Shown piece after piece: positions 1 through 12,681 of a stretch of DNA of 64,000 nucleotides (within the stretch, counting starts at the first letter, position 1; the number at the start of each line of letters is the position of its first letter). The notes under the pieces are model-generated. The model ran no database searches. It saw nothing but the letters and a program-made list of their open reading frames with translations, and was not told where the DNA came from. Origin of the DNA: Ciona savignyi. Lineage: Eukaryota > Chordata > Ascidiacea > Phlebobranchia > Cionidae. The translations under genes were made by a program, and so were the position numbers. The stretch spans positions 20,899 to 84,898 of the forward strand of contig CH003051.1 in assembly GCA_000149265.1 (NCBI GenBank). The letters run 5' to 3'.

Positions 1-836
1 TTACGCCCTCGTTTGGAAGATTCAATTTCTTTGCTCGTTGAATTTTTTCGCTCAGATCTAAATAGAAATATTATAATCAAATGTTGTAAGATGGCTGTTT
101 TACAAATATCAGTATCTCAGGACAGCTCAAATGTTGGTCTCCGTTAGAGGGACAGTGCAAATTTGTATCACACAGGTGATTGTCAGATTACCTTAGTCGG
201 TTTGCCCATAGTCGGTTTGCCGGAAACATGTGTTAAATAATTATTATAACCGTTGTGCTAACAAATTTAACCCCCAGCATAAACATTACACAAGTGTTTT
301 GTCCAACCAGTTAGTCTGGTGGTTTAGTGGGACACCTTTTAAACAAAAGGTTGCAGGTGCGAAACTGGTCGCTAGCTAGTCGGTTGTGTCCTTGGGCAAG
401 GCACTTTACGGACATTGTCTGAACCTAGCGGGTTAATGGGTTCTACCAAATTAAAGGAACATGTGAATCATATACAACACACTGCATTAGCTCCGGTAAC
501 CCGACAGTGGACGTGAGGTGATCTGACGATTGACTGTGTGTTAACCACCTTGGTTTTCCCATTCACGGGAATAAACATGAATATCCTATTCCTGACCACC
601 CAAAAACTAAAGAAAACTGACATTTGTTTAGAAATAATTAAAATTTTCAACAAATCTGACAAATTTTAATTTCATCATCTCGTACACTCTATTCTACGGT
701 ACCAGATTATATTTGAGAATTTTCAAACAAACTTTTCTTTATTTTTCTTGTCGTCTTCGATTTGTAAATTCCACAAAACTTCCGCCGTCAAACTCGCTGC
801 CCTGCGACTGCGTCGAACCGGAACTGCTTCCGTCAT
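1..836 (-). CDS. Basic lysine/arginine-rich protein, first two coding exons (partial)
   Basis: I do not recognise this gene. Two exons can be read on the minus strand. Exon 1 is 836-733, starts MTEAVPVRRSRRAAS and ends at a GT donor after two bases of a codon. Exon 2 is 57-1; it follows an acceptor (tatttag) and its first base completes a Lys codon. The frame stays open to the window edge, so the rest of the gene lies to the left. The visible 53 residues are rich in Arg, Lys, Ser and Glu with an RRSRR cluster, which would suit a nuclear protein (inference). A possible acceptor (ctatag) lies 2 nt upstream of the ATG, so the true 5' end is either a spliced 5' UTR or a trans-spliced leader. The intron, 58-732, carries a plus-strand SINE. 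Exon structure is fairly sure because the phases match; function is unknown. Confidence 0.55.
303..593 (+). mobile_element. SINE-1 (tRNA-derived), near full length
   Basis: This copy shows all parts of the main repeat of the window: a tRNA-like head with box A (gtctggtggtttagtggg) and box B (ggttgcaggtgcgaaactgg), the gtccttgggcaaggcactt block, the body (acaacacactgcattagctc), and the tail aacatgaatatcctat. It lies in the intron of the left-edge gene, antisense to it. Confidence 0.85.
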
Positions 837-3800
837 TTCTATAGATATCATATAAAATATTGGTAATATAAATTAAAAACACATAAGTAAAATGAAATTT
901 GGTAAATGAAATTTGAAATATACATACTCTTTATCTATATACATAGAATTAACATATTTAATTCTTTCTTCAATATAGAAAGATACACCAATGCATTACT
1001 ATTAAAAAGATAAGAAACAAATATAACAATAACATGTGTAACACAATTACATCTCTATCATTATATGAATTATATACATGGTAGCAGTATATAGTTATAC
1101 AGTAGCTCTATAGACATTATTCGAATTTAATATAAACTTCATCATATTATACCTATCATGTATATTATATGTATAAATATAAAACCCAAATATTTATATA
1201 CTTTTATTCACAATCTATTACATGTTATACTCTCAGTGATAACTTATCATTACTAAGATAATATAATAACGTTTATTTTTTATTTGTTTGGTTAGCTATA
1301 TTGTTACCATACCTTGTTTTTTAATTTCAAAGGTAGCAATTTCAAGTAACTATATCATGAAAATAACCACAAAGTTTATATAAATGTGCCAGCAATCTGT
1401 TTGGAGTAAATAAGATATTTAATCAACAAAATAAAGAAGAAAATTTGCATATTTAAAAAAACTGCCATAACCTAGTTCAATTTTTGATAAAATTAGGAAA
1501 TATATATACATAAACATTTTTATATACTTGTTTATATAAAACGGTATTCATTATTTAGAGGTCAATCTTAAAATAAAAGGTAGATTATCACATTTTAATG
1601 CAAGATGTATGAAAAGGCTTTGCAGATTAAACCAATATGTAAGTCCAAAGTACATCATACGTATGGGAGTTATCTCTATTATCTGTGTATAGTGTTGTGC
1701 ATCTTAACAAGATAATAATCCAAATTTCCACTATTTATTTGTTGAATGTTTAATCCAGTTAACATAATTAATGTTTAAACCACTTAAATTTATGCGCTCA
1801 GACGTAAAATACGTATGATACTTAAGATGATAGCGGTTGTAAAAAATACGCAAGTAAGACTTTTACTACTGCAAACTAATCGTATAAGCTAAGTATAAGA
1901 AGGCTATATTCAAATTCACCGTACTTTTATAAGCTAAGTGGTTCTCTTTTATAAACCAGATTGCCTTGTAGCTTAAGCTAAGATGGTGTAATGGGTAACC
2001 ACGCTAAACCGCACATAACTCTCCGAAACCGAACTGTTGACTGATCTAGCTGTCAATTACAATGTACCAGTGACGGCTCACAAAAAGCAACCGAAAAAGA
2101 AAGTAAAAAAACACAGCTATAGAAGAACTTATATCCTAAACCTGGTCGTCTGACCTAGGATATTCAACTACTGGCATTGTAGTTTAGCGGTCAATAATTT
2201 AAGTCGACGAACTGCAAAATTAAACCAAACACGCGGTTAACCTAAGCTATCGTTTTAAATTAACAACGTGCTTAACAGATGAATTGGTTTGATTTAAATT
2301 ATAAATGAAAGCTATTTGACATGCGTAGTAACTGTAGAAGATCTGCTTTCAATACTGCATGTGCCGGCAGTTTTCTAAGTCATGGGTAAAAAACGGATCA
2401 ATTCTACAAAACAACTTGTTAAACTGTAACAGCTGATTATTTGAAACGCCAGATCATTCTGATACACACAGGAAATCATTTGACGGCAGTTTCCCTCGTG
2501 AAGAAAGACGCTTACTTGACTAAACCCACCGTTATAAACACCTAACTAAACACGCCCCAACTAAAATGCTAATAATAAATAAAATAATATTAAAAACGTC
2601 ACTTTGGTTTATATCATAGCGCAAGAGATACTACTTGACGTAATGCTTTAAAATAGGTACCGTACTGAAAGAGTCTAAACGAAAATATAAGGGAAAATAT
2701 CCAAAAACTACCATTTGAAAAAGAAACAGCTCGACCAAAGTAAAACCCTGAAAAAAATCTTTAAATTCTACAAGTTTAAACTACTGTTGCAACTATTAAT
2801 TAGAACTGTAAACAAAACCATATGGCTGAGGTTAGGCTTATTATACAGCTAGGATAATTACAGATAATACTGCTCCTAAATTAAGTCTGCAACCTAAGTT
2901 CGATTAGCGTGCACTAATACCTTGTGATTACATGATTTGCTACCCACCGCTCTAAATTAGACTTTAAGCGAAAGAGATAAACTAATGGTCATTTCAGACA
3001 AATTAATAAACTAATTAAACAAGATATTCCAAAGCTTTAAAACACATTAACAGATCTAGTTACACGTTTACAAAGTTTTTTTTTATTGTTTCTTTCGGCC
3101 TTATTCGATTGCAGCGTGCAGTTTAAAAACGAAGTAACATTTTTAATTAAACAAAGTCGACTCTACTAAACCAAGTTACAGCAGCTAAAATGTCTGCACG
3201 TGTTAGAACGTTTTGTTTATGACGATTCTCACGACACAGATGATCTTTGTTTGCGAACTTTAACCCTCTGCCTAGATCACAAACAAACTCTGTTTCGTCA
3301 TAATCCACCAACAATTTAATCCTTATTTGGAATCCCGTGCTAACAACGTCGTTTCCACATCCTTTATTCTATCATTATGACGTCAACGGAAGAGCTTGTG
3401 AGCCGAAATCGATAAAAGCGATTTATTCGATATTCAATTATTGCGTTGCGTGCTTAATTATGACGTCATAACAGTAACAAGTTTTACAATATAAAATCGA
3501 TGATATGCTTGACCGAATTTCAACCGACCGAAATTAAAACAATCAATTATGACGTCATAATACTCTAGAACAATCGCTTAATTTTAATTGTTGCAAGCAA
3601 ATGCACTAAGTGTGACCCATCTACAGCCATTGTGAATTCAAAGCTCAAAACAATTCCAAATTTTCGCTATTTCATCATATTAAACACGCACGACTAGCTA
3701 CTTACATAATCTAAAACCAAGAATTTTCACCCAACAGTTAACCTAACCGAATAAACTCTACCCACCACAACAACCATATATGATACATGATTCATTGCTT

Positions 3801-4410
3801 TTCGAAAACGAAGGTCACGTTAAAAACCCCGCCAGAGAAAAAGTAAAAAAATGTCGGCAAAATATCCGCAAAACTAACATAAGTCCGATTGGTTAACGCG
3901 ACCGAAACATTGCGTATATATGCCTTACTAGGGTCGAGCCCATTATTGATTCGAAACTTTGCCCGATAACAAAACAGATTAAAGCAGAAAACACTAGAAC
4001 TAACCCAAGCACTAAAACAAGTATTATAACATAACCTTTTTTTAATGAATATTTTTTTCTCTTTCGTAAACTAATTAGATGTAAGATTATAATTAAAAAG
4101 CAAACGAACATTAAACAGTTCGTTAAAAACACTGATTTATATCTTAAAAAATTAAAGCTTTCACCTATATAATCCGTTTTCTGTTAACGAACCAGTAATA
4201 GCATCCTTGTCCAGTATTTTCTCGATTAAGTATAATCGCAGCTGCGGCTATTATGACGTAAGAACTCAGGATGTGACGCCATAACGCAAATATCGATAAA
4301 TACGACGAAGGGTGGTTGGTGCGCGGACAATGACAGGTCTAAATCTGACTGTCTACAAAACTTTACGATATATAGGCTCTTCCCCTCGCTCTATGTCGTC
4401 ATAGAGATCC
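837..4410. other. AT-rich non-coding stretch
   Basis: No convincing gene is visible in these 3.6 kb. The left half is very AT-rich and low in complexity. From about 3360 to 4260 there are several TGACGTCA or near-matches (for example at 3379, 3460 and 3548), the same CRE-like octamer seen across the window. A 79-codon minus-strand ORF at 3893-4132 is very hydrophobic but has no splice or homology support. Confidence 0.4.
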
Positions 4411-4602
4411 TTAATGAAACATAATGCTCTCCCTTGACTCGAGGTATTGATTACGTAACAATCGCCGGTAACCCTTGGACGAGGTTCGGAGAAATTTATA
4501 GAAAATTTTTTTTCCGAAAACGACTGCTCCCGCCATAATGAATAATGATTGAAATTTCCGTTTCTGCGGTCGACGAACTATGGTGTGTGTTGTATCTGCC
4601 AT
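4411..4602 (-). CDS. Possible small protein or first exon (63 codons)
   Basis: The ORF starts MADTTHTIVRRPQKRKF and is followed by a short hydrophobic stretch (FIMAGAVVFG) and then basic residues. Its GC content is higher than that of its surroundings. I see no family resemblance, no clear promoter and no partner exon. It could be a small membrane or mitochondrial protein, but chance is equally possible. Confidence 0.2.
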   Translation of the reverse strand: MADTTHTIVRRPQKRKFQSLFIMAGAVVFGKKIFYKFLRTSSKGYRRLLRNQYLESRESIMFH

Positions 4603-4684
4603 GGATTAAACACGAAACTGTCGGTTTTTTCGGCTATTGTATTGGAAAACTAGGAGAGGAATTACACAATAAAATTAAGTTTAT

Positions 4685-4813
4685 GCCGTTCGGGTTAGTC
4701 CTAGGGCTGGGTTGAAATTAAGGTTAGTTCTGGGATTGAGATTTTTGGAAGGGTTTTAATTAATTTTTTTAGTTTTAGTGAGCAGTTTCTCTCTTTCCCT
4801 ACTTTAAGTGTTG
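4685..4813 (-). mobile_element. Decayed copy of the ACTAAAAG MITE family
   Basis: Segments such as ggttagttctgggattgag and agttttagtgagcagtttct match, in reverse orientation, the MITEs at 16324, 35452 and 43568. The left end is eroded and no target duplication can be seen. Confidence 0.5.
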
Positions 4814-5108
4814 CCCCTATTCATAAAACCTTGAAAATAAAAGCGAAAACGTTTTCAGATCTCATACCAACTAACCAAGCAAACAACCAATTAATTTACA
4901 TATTTCCAATTGGAAAATTACCAAACAAATACTCCTCAAATTTTTTTATCTTGGTCGCCACAATGACCCAATCTTGTCGCTCGCTTTGGTGATAATCCTG
5001 TGACGTCATAAGTGGACAAACAGATAACAGCGCAACAATGGACTTTGTTACGTATGAGAAGATGCATTATTAAAAAGACATGGTGTATAGACTGCAATCT
5101 GAACAATC

Positions 5109-5614
5109 TTGTTTCGGGAGGTATACTGTTATTTAAAAAAATCAACCCACAAACGACTTCTTAACTTAATTTTAACCTCTTTGGTAAAAATTATTTTAAA
5201 CGCTAAACGTATCGAAGGAGTAAGATTACAATATCTTACAAACTTCCTGGATCTTTGGAAGGCACTATCTAAGGTCTCTGGAACTTATACACAGCTATCT
5301 AATTGTTTGTTAGCGGGCATTTAGTGGTTATTGGAACATCCCGGGCAACTTTACCTTATATGGTACAGCGATTCGAGATATCTTTGTTACCAAGTTCGGT
5401 AAGCGTCAATGTGCTCTGTGACGTACAACGGTCGCGCATAAAGAACAATGATCAACAATGAACATGATTGTTACGCAAGCTGTGCAGAATTACAATTCGG
5501 GAACTTAAAACAAAACTCTCGCGGTGCCGTTCGATTGTTGGGAACTATGATGTCACAAAACACAACAATGGGCAGACAGTGGGTCGAAAGGACTTTTGTT
5601 CTCTTGTGAATATC
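5109..5614 (+). CDS. Candidate exons of an unidentified gene
   Basis: Not recognised. The best candidate is an exon at 5314-5398 between an acceptor (attgtttgttag) and a donor (G|gtaagc), reading RAFSGYWNIPGNFTLYGTAI and onward. It joins in phase to 5488-5614, which follows acceptor gctgtgcag and ends at TGA. Upstream, an open frame at 5109-5270 ends LWKALSK before gtctct and could be another exon, but that intron would be only 43 nt. A second frame is also open over 5488-5720 up to a gtacgt donor, so the reading frame is ambiguous. Treat as a lead only. Confidence 0.2.
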
Positions 5615-5755
5615 CCTGCCATATTTTCTGATTACTTTTATGGCCAAACAACGCCTCGTAACAATGGCACATTTACAAGGCTGAGTGGTACATCAGTAAT
5701 ATTGGATCGCACATTCTCTGTACGTTTGTCACATTTTTAATTTTATCGTTTATAC

Positions 5756-6048
5756 CAGGGATGTTCAACCTTTTATTGTATTGGGCCGTTAAAATAAATC
5801 AATGGGCCACAGAACCTAATAAATTTCAAGAAAAATGAGTACATAAAGAAACCATTAAAAACCATCATAGTAATATAGAATTCTGTATTCCTGTTGCTTC
5901 CATACTATGGCCTACTACTACTGCGCCACTAAAAGCTGACTTATACATTTTAATTAGGCTAAGATTTAAAGTTCAAAATACTACTTGAGCTAAAATGACT
6001 AGCGGGCCGCACAAAAATCTCAGGCGGGTCTCAAGTTGGACATCCCTG
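5756..6048. mobile_element. hAT-type MITE with perfect 8-bp target duplication
   Basis: The 293-bp element begins CAGGGATGTTCAACC and ends in the reverse complement of CAGGGATGTCCAAC. It is flanked on both sides by GTTTATAC (5748-5755 and 6049-6056). The interior matches the MITE at 34404-34700 in opposite orientation, for example gctaaaatgactagcgggcc against its complement. No coding capacity. The 8-bp duplication and CAGGG termini are typical of hAT elements. Confidence 0.92.
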
Positions 6049-6056
6049 GTTTATAC

Positions 6057-9000
6057 CCAACCGAATACAGCACAATCATATAAAGACGAACCACTCGGGG
6101 AATTACTGTCAAAGCAGTTTCAAAGCCAGTCTACGAAAAATCCCCATTTTAGCTTAATCCCCGTGCAATCTTTCATGTACCTAATGGTAGGTTTTATCTA
6201 ATCTAAGATTAGCTGGCGATTCAAAACACTTTTATCGCCAATAAAACAAGTTTATCGGGTATTAAACCCGTTATTACGTAGTATTATACCAATAAAAAGG
6301 TAACATCTCACTAAAAAGTGCGATGTAGTATACATCGAGTAGTAATAAAATAGGGAACTGAAAATTCACGTGTATCCATAACACATCCTAACGGCGTTGA
6401 GTTTAAAAGAATAAAGGAATGTAGACATCGTTGTTTATCCATCCCATAAATGTAATTTGGTTTACAAATTTTTAACTTGCGCTGTATTTCATTTTCGGCT
6501 GTTTCATATTCTCACAGCTAAACTAGTATATGCAACTCCTTTTTTTAGCAAAGCTTTAATTTCCAACCTAATTGTTGCCACCGTTGTGTGCCATCGAAAT
6601 TACTCAGATGTGTGAAGAGTTTACAACACTTCGGCCGATTCAATTGTTTTACCCCGCCAGTGGAGTACGGGTTTAAGTTATGGCTTAAAGTGATCATTAC
6701 TTGTATTTCCGCAGTGATTTTGTCTTACATCATTCAAAGTAAGGGATTCAGTGTGCCACACGACTTTTTATCAAAATTGCTTAAGGGTTTGTCAGGGGAC
6801 GGATACTGCTTGTCTCTTCGGTAAAGTACCGCAGGATTAAAATGATTGGAAACACTGCTTTAGTCCGTGGGTTGACAAAATGAAATGGGGCAAACAAACG
6901 TGGCAACCTTGACGCGAACGATGTGAATGGAAATATGCACGTGACTTTCGGTTAAGGATGTTCCATTAAGGCATAAAAAATTCGATGCAAATAGGGAATG
7001 AATAGAAATTCTTTTTTGATTCTATCAATTCCAAATGATGTGCTCATAGTGAAAGATAGTATTTTTTAGTTTTTTAATGCAAAGTGATTATGGTTATTAT
7101 GAAAGATTTAATCAAACGTTTATGCAATAACATGTCTCTAAATTAATTTGGCAAGATAAATCTTTTTGCTTGAGTTTAAGTTTTTTCCAGAGCGGTTCAA
7201 AAAGCTATATTCGGAATTATTAATTCTCCAGCAATTATTGAATCAACCGATTCGGATAATAACAGCACTACTTTCGGTTTAGTTTACATTTATTTCCCCT
7301 TTTGCTTGGCTCAAAAAGATGATTACCTCAGGTATTAAATATACAAAGATTGTCGACACGACCACACCTAATTACTAAAGCCATATGGCTGCGTATAAGG
7401 GTGGGGCGAAGATTATTATGATCCGGGCGTGTCTGCTGCCCGGATTTGAAATCATTATTTTGCAACATCAATAGTTACACAACGAGATAGTTTAAACCAA
7501 AAATTTAAACAAACAAAAGCAAAATTATAACCTTGTCCTTTTCAGTCGAAAAACGGCAATAACGTAGATGTAAACATTCTACTATGGTACTACGTGTAAG
7601 CTTGGAAAACAACAGAAACCGTACAATTAGAAAGTTTCAACTTAGAGCGAATCTGGCAAAATCAAATCCAAGTACTTAAGATCATCTTTAATTACGTTTA
7701 ACTGAGGTTAGCTTAAGGTCGCCCGTGTGTCTTGAGGTCTTATGAGAGAAAATGGTAAACAACAAAACTAATTACAATACGGTTTAAAAGTTCGTTTCCG
7801 TTAAGTTAAGAAGTTTGCATAATGGTGAACAACCGTATTTAATCATTCTAATTTTAAGTTCACTTTCACAAATGGCCTTACACCATGATAAATAATAACG
7901 TTATCCAATTTGGTCGGCATATTAGGCTACGTTTTTGCACAAAAACATATTTTCAGTATTAATTTTCCATGCTTGTTGTATATTTTTTAGCACAACACTA
8001 TTTATTTTCTGCGTTTTAAACTGTAATAACCTCTTCTATTTAATTATTTCTACGTATTACCCACTTTTATATTTTACTGATATATAACGTAAGTAAACTG
8101 GTAACGTTTTTGCGTAGGTACTTTCCGTAAATCAACTGAGAAGTTAGATTTATTTCGCCGAAAAATTAGATTATTTGTTGCAAACTATTTTTAAAAATGA
8201 TTAAACTAGTATTTAGGCGGGAATTTGCATCAGTTTATTTTTAAAATTACTACATTATGCGAAAACAATGGGTCACTGTTACGTCACTTACCGATTGTCC
8301 GTTGTTATAAAAAACTATTCTAAGGCTAAACTAAGCGAAAATAGCAATTTAAGAAACAGTATCACTAGTTTATAAAAATAAATCCGAAATATATAAAATG
8401 ACTTTTCTCCAAGTACACTTTTATGCGCGTTACAATAACATGCGTTTATACGTTGATAGAATACAACTACATGTTTCATATTGCGCCACTCATATTTCTG
8501 ACTTCTTTTATAAAGTTGTATTTCATGTATCGTTGGTTTTTTAGCAAAATTCAATGCGCAGTGCGCACATTCCACTTTTACAAAGGTAAACGCCCAACTC
8601 TTAACATAACGCCTCTTTACTACACTTAACATAGAATAATGTGCTTTTAACTTAGTTGTGCAGTTTAGTTTCTCTTTCCTTTTGTTCTAAGCACAAGATA
8701 TATTTACAATCCACCCAACTAAAGCACGTGTATGTATACACAACTTCTACTAGCGCAGTTGTAATAAAATATAACTACAGGAACCAATGAACTCTCCTTT
8801 TATATAGTTAAACAGAAACCTAAATAAAGAATCGGGAAGTAGCGATAACACGACAGTCGTTATACCATATAGTTACAACTCATTAGTCCTACTTTCTAGA
8901 GCAGTACTACTGAGTACCAATCGATTAAACGTCTACAATTCAATGCTTCTGCTGCATTAAGCCTAAAATACTTCATCGCCTCGCAGGAGTCGCTGACTAT

Positions 9001-10320
9001 GTATGCATGATAACATGAAATCTGCTTCTCGCGAACTTGTATATTGTTTTTGGTTGTGCATTTCGCGTTACCACGCTAAACAGCTGCCTCAGAGTCTGTT
9101 TTCCACTTACTATACGTTACACAACTGCTCTTGCCAAAGTCTTGATGAGTTCAAATTGATAAGAAATTCGAAATAATGTTGTTGGTTGCCATATCTGGTT
9201 ACAACACCTGTTCCTTGATCTGTTGTATCGATTTTCTACTCAAACCAGCACGCCCACGCTGCCACACTTTGCCTAATTGCACTGCAACTACTTCACGTGA
9301 ACGTACCACCTCCGTCAGTATTACAACAACCTATCCGAACCGTTGAGCAATGTAAAACCTCAAACGGTTGTAAACAATACGACCCAACGACGTCACTGTG
9401 TTTGAAAAAGGCTTTCGTCACGCTTGAACGCTGGCGGCCATCTTGAAACGCCCGACGTCACTATCAAAGCAGAGAGATTCCTGGTCACTTAATTATACTA
9501 TTTTCTTTGGGGCGAAATTTTAAATTATTATATAAGAGCGAGCTTGCATGTTCCTTATACACTGTTGCACTAACTTTTATCTTAATATGATCCCACAAAA
9601 ATGTTTAATTTACCATATCGAGTTTTACAATCGCGAAATTCCTTTAATTTCTCTAGTTTTATGGTTAAACTACATAACATCGTTTCTTTTCTAAATGACC
9701 ATAAGGGTGCAGATGTGCCTCTTTGGTCTTTCGCTGCATCCTTTGCTGTATAACTCTGCATTACTGTATATATCGCTGTTGTTTATTGAAATTTTGATGT
9801 TAGCATGAATTTAAAAAATAAAGTTAAATGTTTATAAAGGTCATTGCACCTAGTATTACCAACACTAAGTTTTAAACACCGAAATTGCCCGTCCAAGTGT
9901 CCAAAAGCTCGGTAAACTAAGTCCACCCGACAGTTTAGACTTCCGACATTGCTAATCGAAGGAATGCGGTGCTATGTTCTTCGCTGAAATCTATTATGAA
10001 TTTTAAACCAACAACTTTACACAAAATTGATTAATCAAAGAACCAGATAGCTATAATTTTTAAGGAACCATATAACTAAAGGTAAAAGTTGTTACAACAA
10101 CGATCTTCCACGCCCGTTGGTTAGGTTACGAACGAATTTGTACTAACCGTTTTATTGTAGTGAAGCATCGAAAATGTGTATCTTTTCTATATTTTTATTT
10201 TCTCGTTTTTTCGTTTTTTTATCGTTTTGCGTAATCTTTTGTTCTGTAATGAATTAAGAATTGGACAGTTTATTCTTTCACAACATAACCTGTTCTCGTT
10301 TTATCGCCTCTGACATTTAT
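6057..10320. other. Non-coding stretch with one weak exon candidate
   Basis: No confident gene. An ORF at 6588-6822 has a plausible donor (CTTCG|gtaaag) and a predicted membrane segment (LKVIITCISAVILSY), but no start exon or homology. Opposing ORFs at 8315-8632 on both strands mirror each other and look like chance. At 9389-9460 two GACGTCAC sites flank gcggccatcttg, which resembles a YY1-type promoter element. Confidence 0.35.
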
Positions 10321-10323
10321 TTA

Positions 10324-10509
10324 TGACGTCATCGTGTAAAGATCACGTGACTCGCTTCTTCCTCATCACGTGATCACCGTCACGTGGTTGACACGTCACA
10401 AACGAATGATGAATCGACAAAAAGCTAAATTTAACCGCGACAATTATCATTGTGGTGCAACAATACACCACGTGACAACATTCCAGAAACACATACGGAA
10501 ATGACGTCA
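10324..10509. promoter_or_regulatory. Cluster of CACGTG and TGACGTCA sites
   Basis: Four CACGTG palindromes lie at 10344, 10367, 10381 and 10469. They are bracketed by perfect TGACGTCA octamers at 10324-10331 and 10502-10509. CACGTG is the E-box bound by USF/MITF/Myc-type bHLH-ZIP factors and TGACGTCA is the CREB/ATF site (established). That this is a promoter or enhancer is inference. The nearest candidate transcript is the weak exon at 10809-10979 on the minus strand, which would place the cluster in its first intron. Confidence 0.45.
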
Positions 10510-10808
10510 TTAATATTGTCCTACCTAACTGTGTGTCCGAATTTATAGTTCAGTAATATACACGGCGCAAATTTAAACTCCATTCACGGAAAACTTAACT
10601 GCTATTCTAATATATATTCCAATATTATAGGGTAATGCGGTGGTAATTATAGCTAAAAAGATAAATATATATATATACCAACACGATACGGGAATATGGT
10701 TACAGATGAGAGAATAAATTTGAAGTATAAAATTTTAAAAAAGTTTACGAGTTATTTTATGTGTTTTTAATTTTTACACTTTTTTCGCTGAATCAATTTA
10801 TGTTTTAC

Positions 10809-10979
10809 CAGATTTCCGTTGTGTCTTGGAGATTCGATTATGTATGACGTGACAATGGAAAAGCGCTTTGGGAATTTCGCGCGAAGTCGATGCCGAAGCG
10901 TCACGTCTTCAATGACGCTTAGTTTGACGTCATAGTAGAAAATACAATTAAAACTCGCGAAGTTCACAAAACCCGACAT
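10809..10979 (-). CDS. Candidate first coding exon, unidentified
   Basis: An ATG directly follows a possible acceptor (ttctcag|ATG). Fifty-seven codons (MSGFVNFASFNCIFYYDVKL and onward) stay open to a donor (CTG|gtaaaa). The arrangement of acceptor, ATG, open frame and donor is what a spliced-leader gene would show, but I found no downstream exon and no known family. Confidence 0.2.
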
Positions 10980-11794
10980 CTGAGAAGATCTGCTTTGTGA
11001 GTGCTCAGTTGACGAGGAGATACGGATATGACGTATTTGATTATAATGGAGCCGTAAAATCTAGGAACATTTAACAGTGTCGTGGCTAACTTTATTTTGT
11101 TAAACACTAGTTAACTTTTTTGTCTTGGCTAACATTATTTTGTTGAGCACTTGTTTACTTGGAATTTTGTCGCGATTTTGTTTAGGTTCTATTGCTGGTT
11201 TAATTTTATTTTTCCATTACAGTATATATAGCAACTGTCGTTTTGCCGTTTTTCGCTTCCCTTAAAAAGTAAATTTTTAGTATGGATTCTCTTAATTTTC
11301 TTTTTAAAATGAGCATAAACAAATAAATATTGTAGTTCTGCTTAACAACAAAATTAGTACTTATTCACATAGAATTTGATAAACAATAAATTTGATATTT
11401 CAATGCGGAAATACAAATCGTACTGTTTCAAGTCAAATATGGATACCAGACACTCCACAGCATTTTAATATATATTATGACGTAGGGAAGTTGGCATTGT
11501 GACAGTGTCTGTTATATTTCGACTAGTAAAACGATATTGGAATTAGGAAGCGAGAATAAGGTCAGGTATTAAACGCATGAAAGTATTCGTTGCAATAACT
11601 AAGTTATAACTTTTATAACCGTTACTCGGTTCGGCAAAATCTAACGCAACAACCGCCGCGTCGTTTAGAACGTCGGTTATTAAAATAAAAACCAAAAAAT
11701 CTATATGTATCGGAGCAGGCTGGGCTAACAATCCAAACCAAAGGTTGTTCAATTAAAACTAACCGTTTGATTAGTTGTTTGTGGCTGTATATAT

Positions 11795-11945
11795 CGCCTG
11801 AACCCAGTGGATTAATTGACAGAACCATAATTGAATGAATATACAACACACTACAATAGCTTCAGTAAACTACAGGGGGTGGGAGCTAATCTGGCGAATG
11901 CCCGTGTGATACCGCCTCCTACATATTCCCATATACGGGGATAAC
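11795..11945 (+). mobile_element. SINE-1 fragment (body and part of 3' end)
   Basis: It contains cctgaacccagtggattaat, then tatacaacacactacaatag and gcgaatgcccgtgtgatacc. The tRNA-like head and the tail are missing. Confidence 0.6.
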
Positions 11946-12560
11946 ACTTGTCTTTCCTACCCATTTTATAATAAACAACACATTGCACCATATGATGTAA
12001 CCCAACCATGGAACTGGTAATAATATCCCTTTTCATTTTCTCAAACCGTGAACATAGAAACATCAACCCTTCCTTCCATCAGTTAATAATAGACGCTGCA
12101 TATTATAGCGAACACGTTCTGTTTAAAAAAATGTGACGATTTGTTATTAGCTTAACGTTTGGACAATCATTAAACCGACCGAGGTCGTTTTCTTTCCTCT
12201 ATACATAGACTGGCATTTCAGGTCATATAATTTGGTGACGGAAATAGATTTGATTATTTTCAAATCCACCTAAGTCGGGATTTACGTCATTGGTGATAAT
12301 GTTTTGAAATTTCGTTCAAATGGAAAGTAATTTTCTCCCTTCCAACAGACGAAACAAACAACATTACGTGGTATACATTTAGCAAAGCGGAATCAACATT
12401 GGAAATATATAATGCTAGTGTGAATGGATGAAAGTGGAATTAAAAATGTAAAATTTGATTGAGGTATGCACCGATTGTATTATTAGTAAACGTATCAGAA
12501 ATTCGCACAGAAGAGAAATTTAAACCAATGACAACACATCGTAAAATGATGGGTTTCCTT

Positions 12561-12681
12561 ACGGCCATGTGGCACAATGGTTAGCACGGCCAATAGATTT
12601 ACCGATTCTAAACAACAACAAAAACGGTTTTCAAAGAAGAGCCCATCATAGGTTCGAAACTTGTCCTGGTAAAAAGAACAA
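12561..12681 (+). mobile_element. SINE-2 (second tRNA-like SINE)
   Basis: Best-preserved copy of a short family: box-A-like gtggcacaatggttagcacg, a spacer with aaaaacggttttc, box-B-like cataggttcgaaacttgtcc and the A-rich end ggtaaaaagaac. It is distinct from SINE-1, with no shared body. Confidence 0.65.

Noticed and set aside
3893..4132. 79-codon hydrophobic minus-strand ORF
   Set aside because: AT-rich DNA often yields Phe/Ile/Leu-rich ORFs; there are no splice sites, partner exons or homology.
8315..8632. 105-codon minus-strand ORF with cysteines
   Set aside because: An equally open frame exists on the opposite strand, codon use is unremarkable and there is no homology or splice support.
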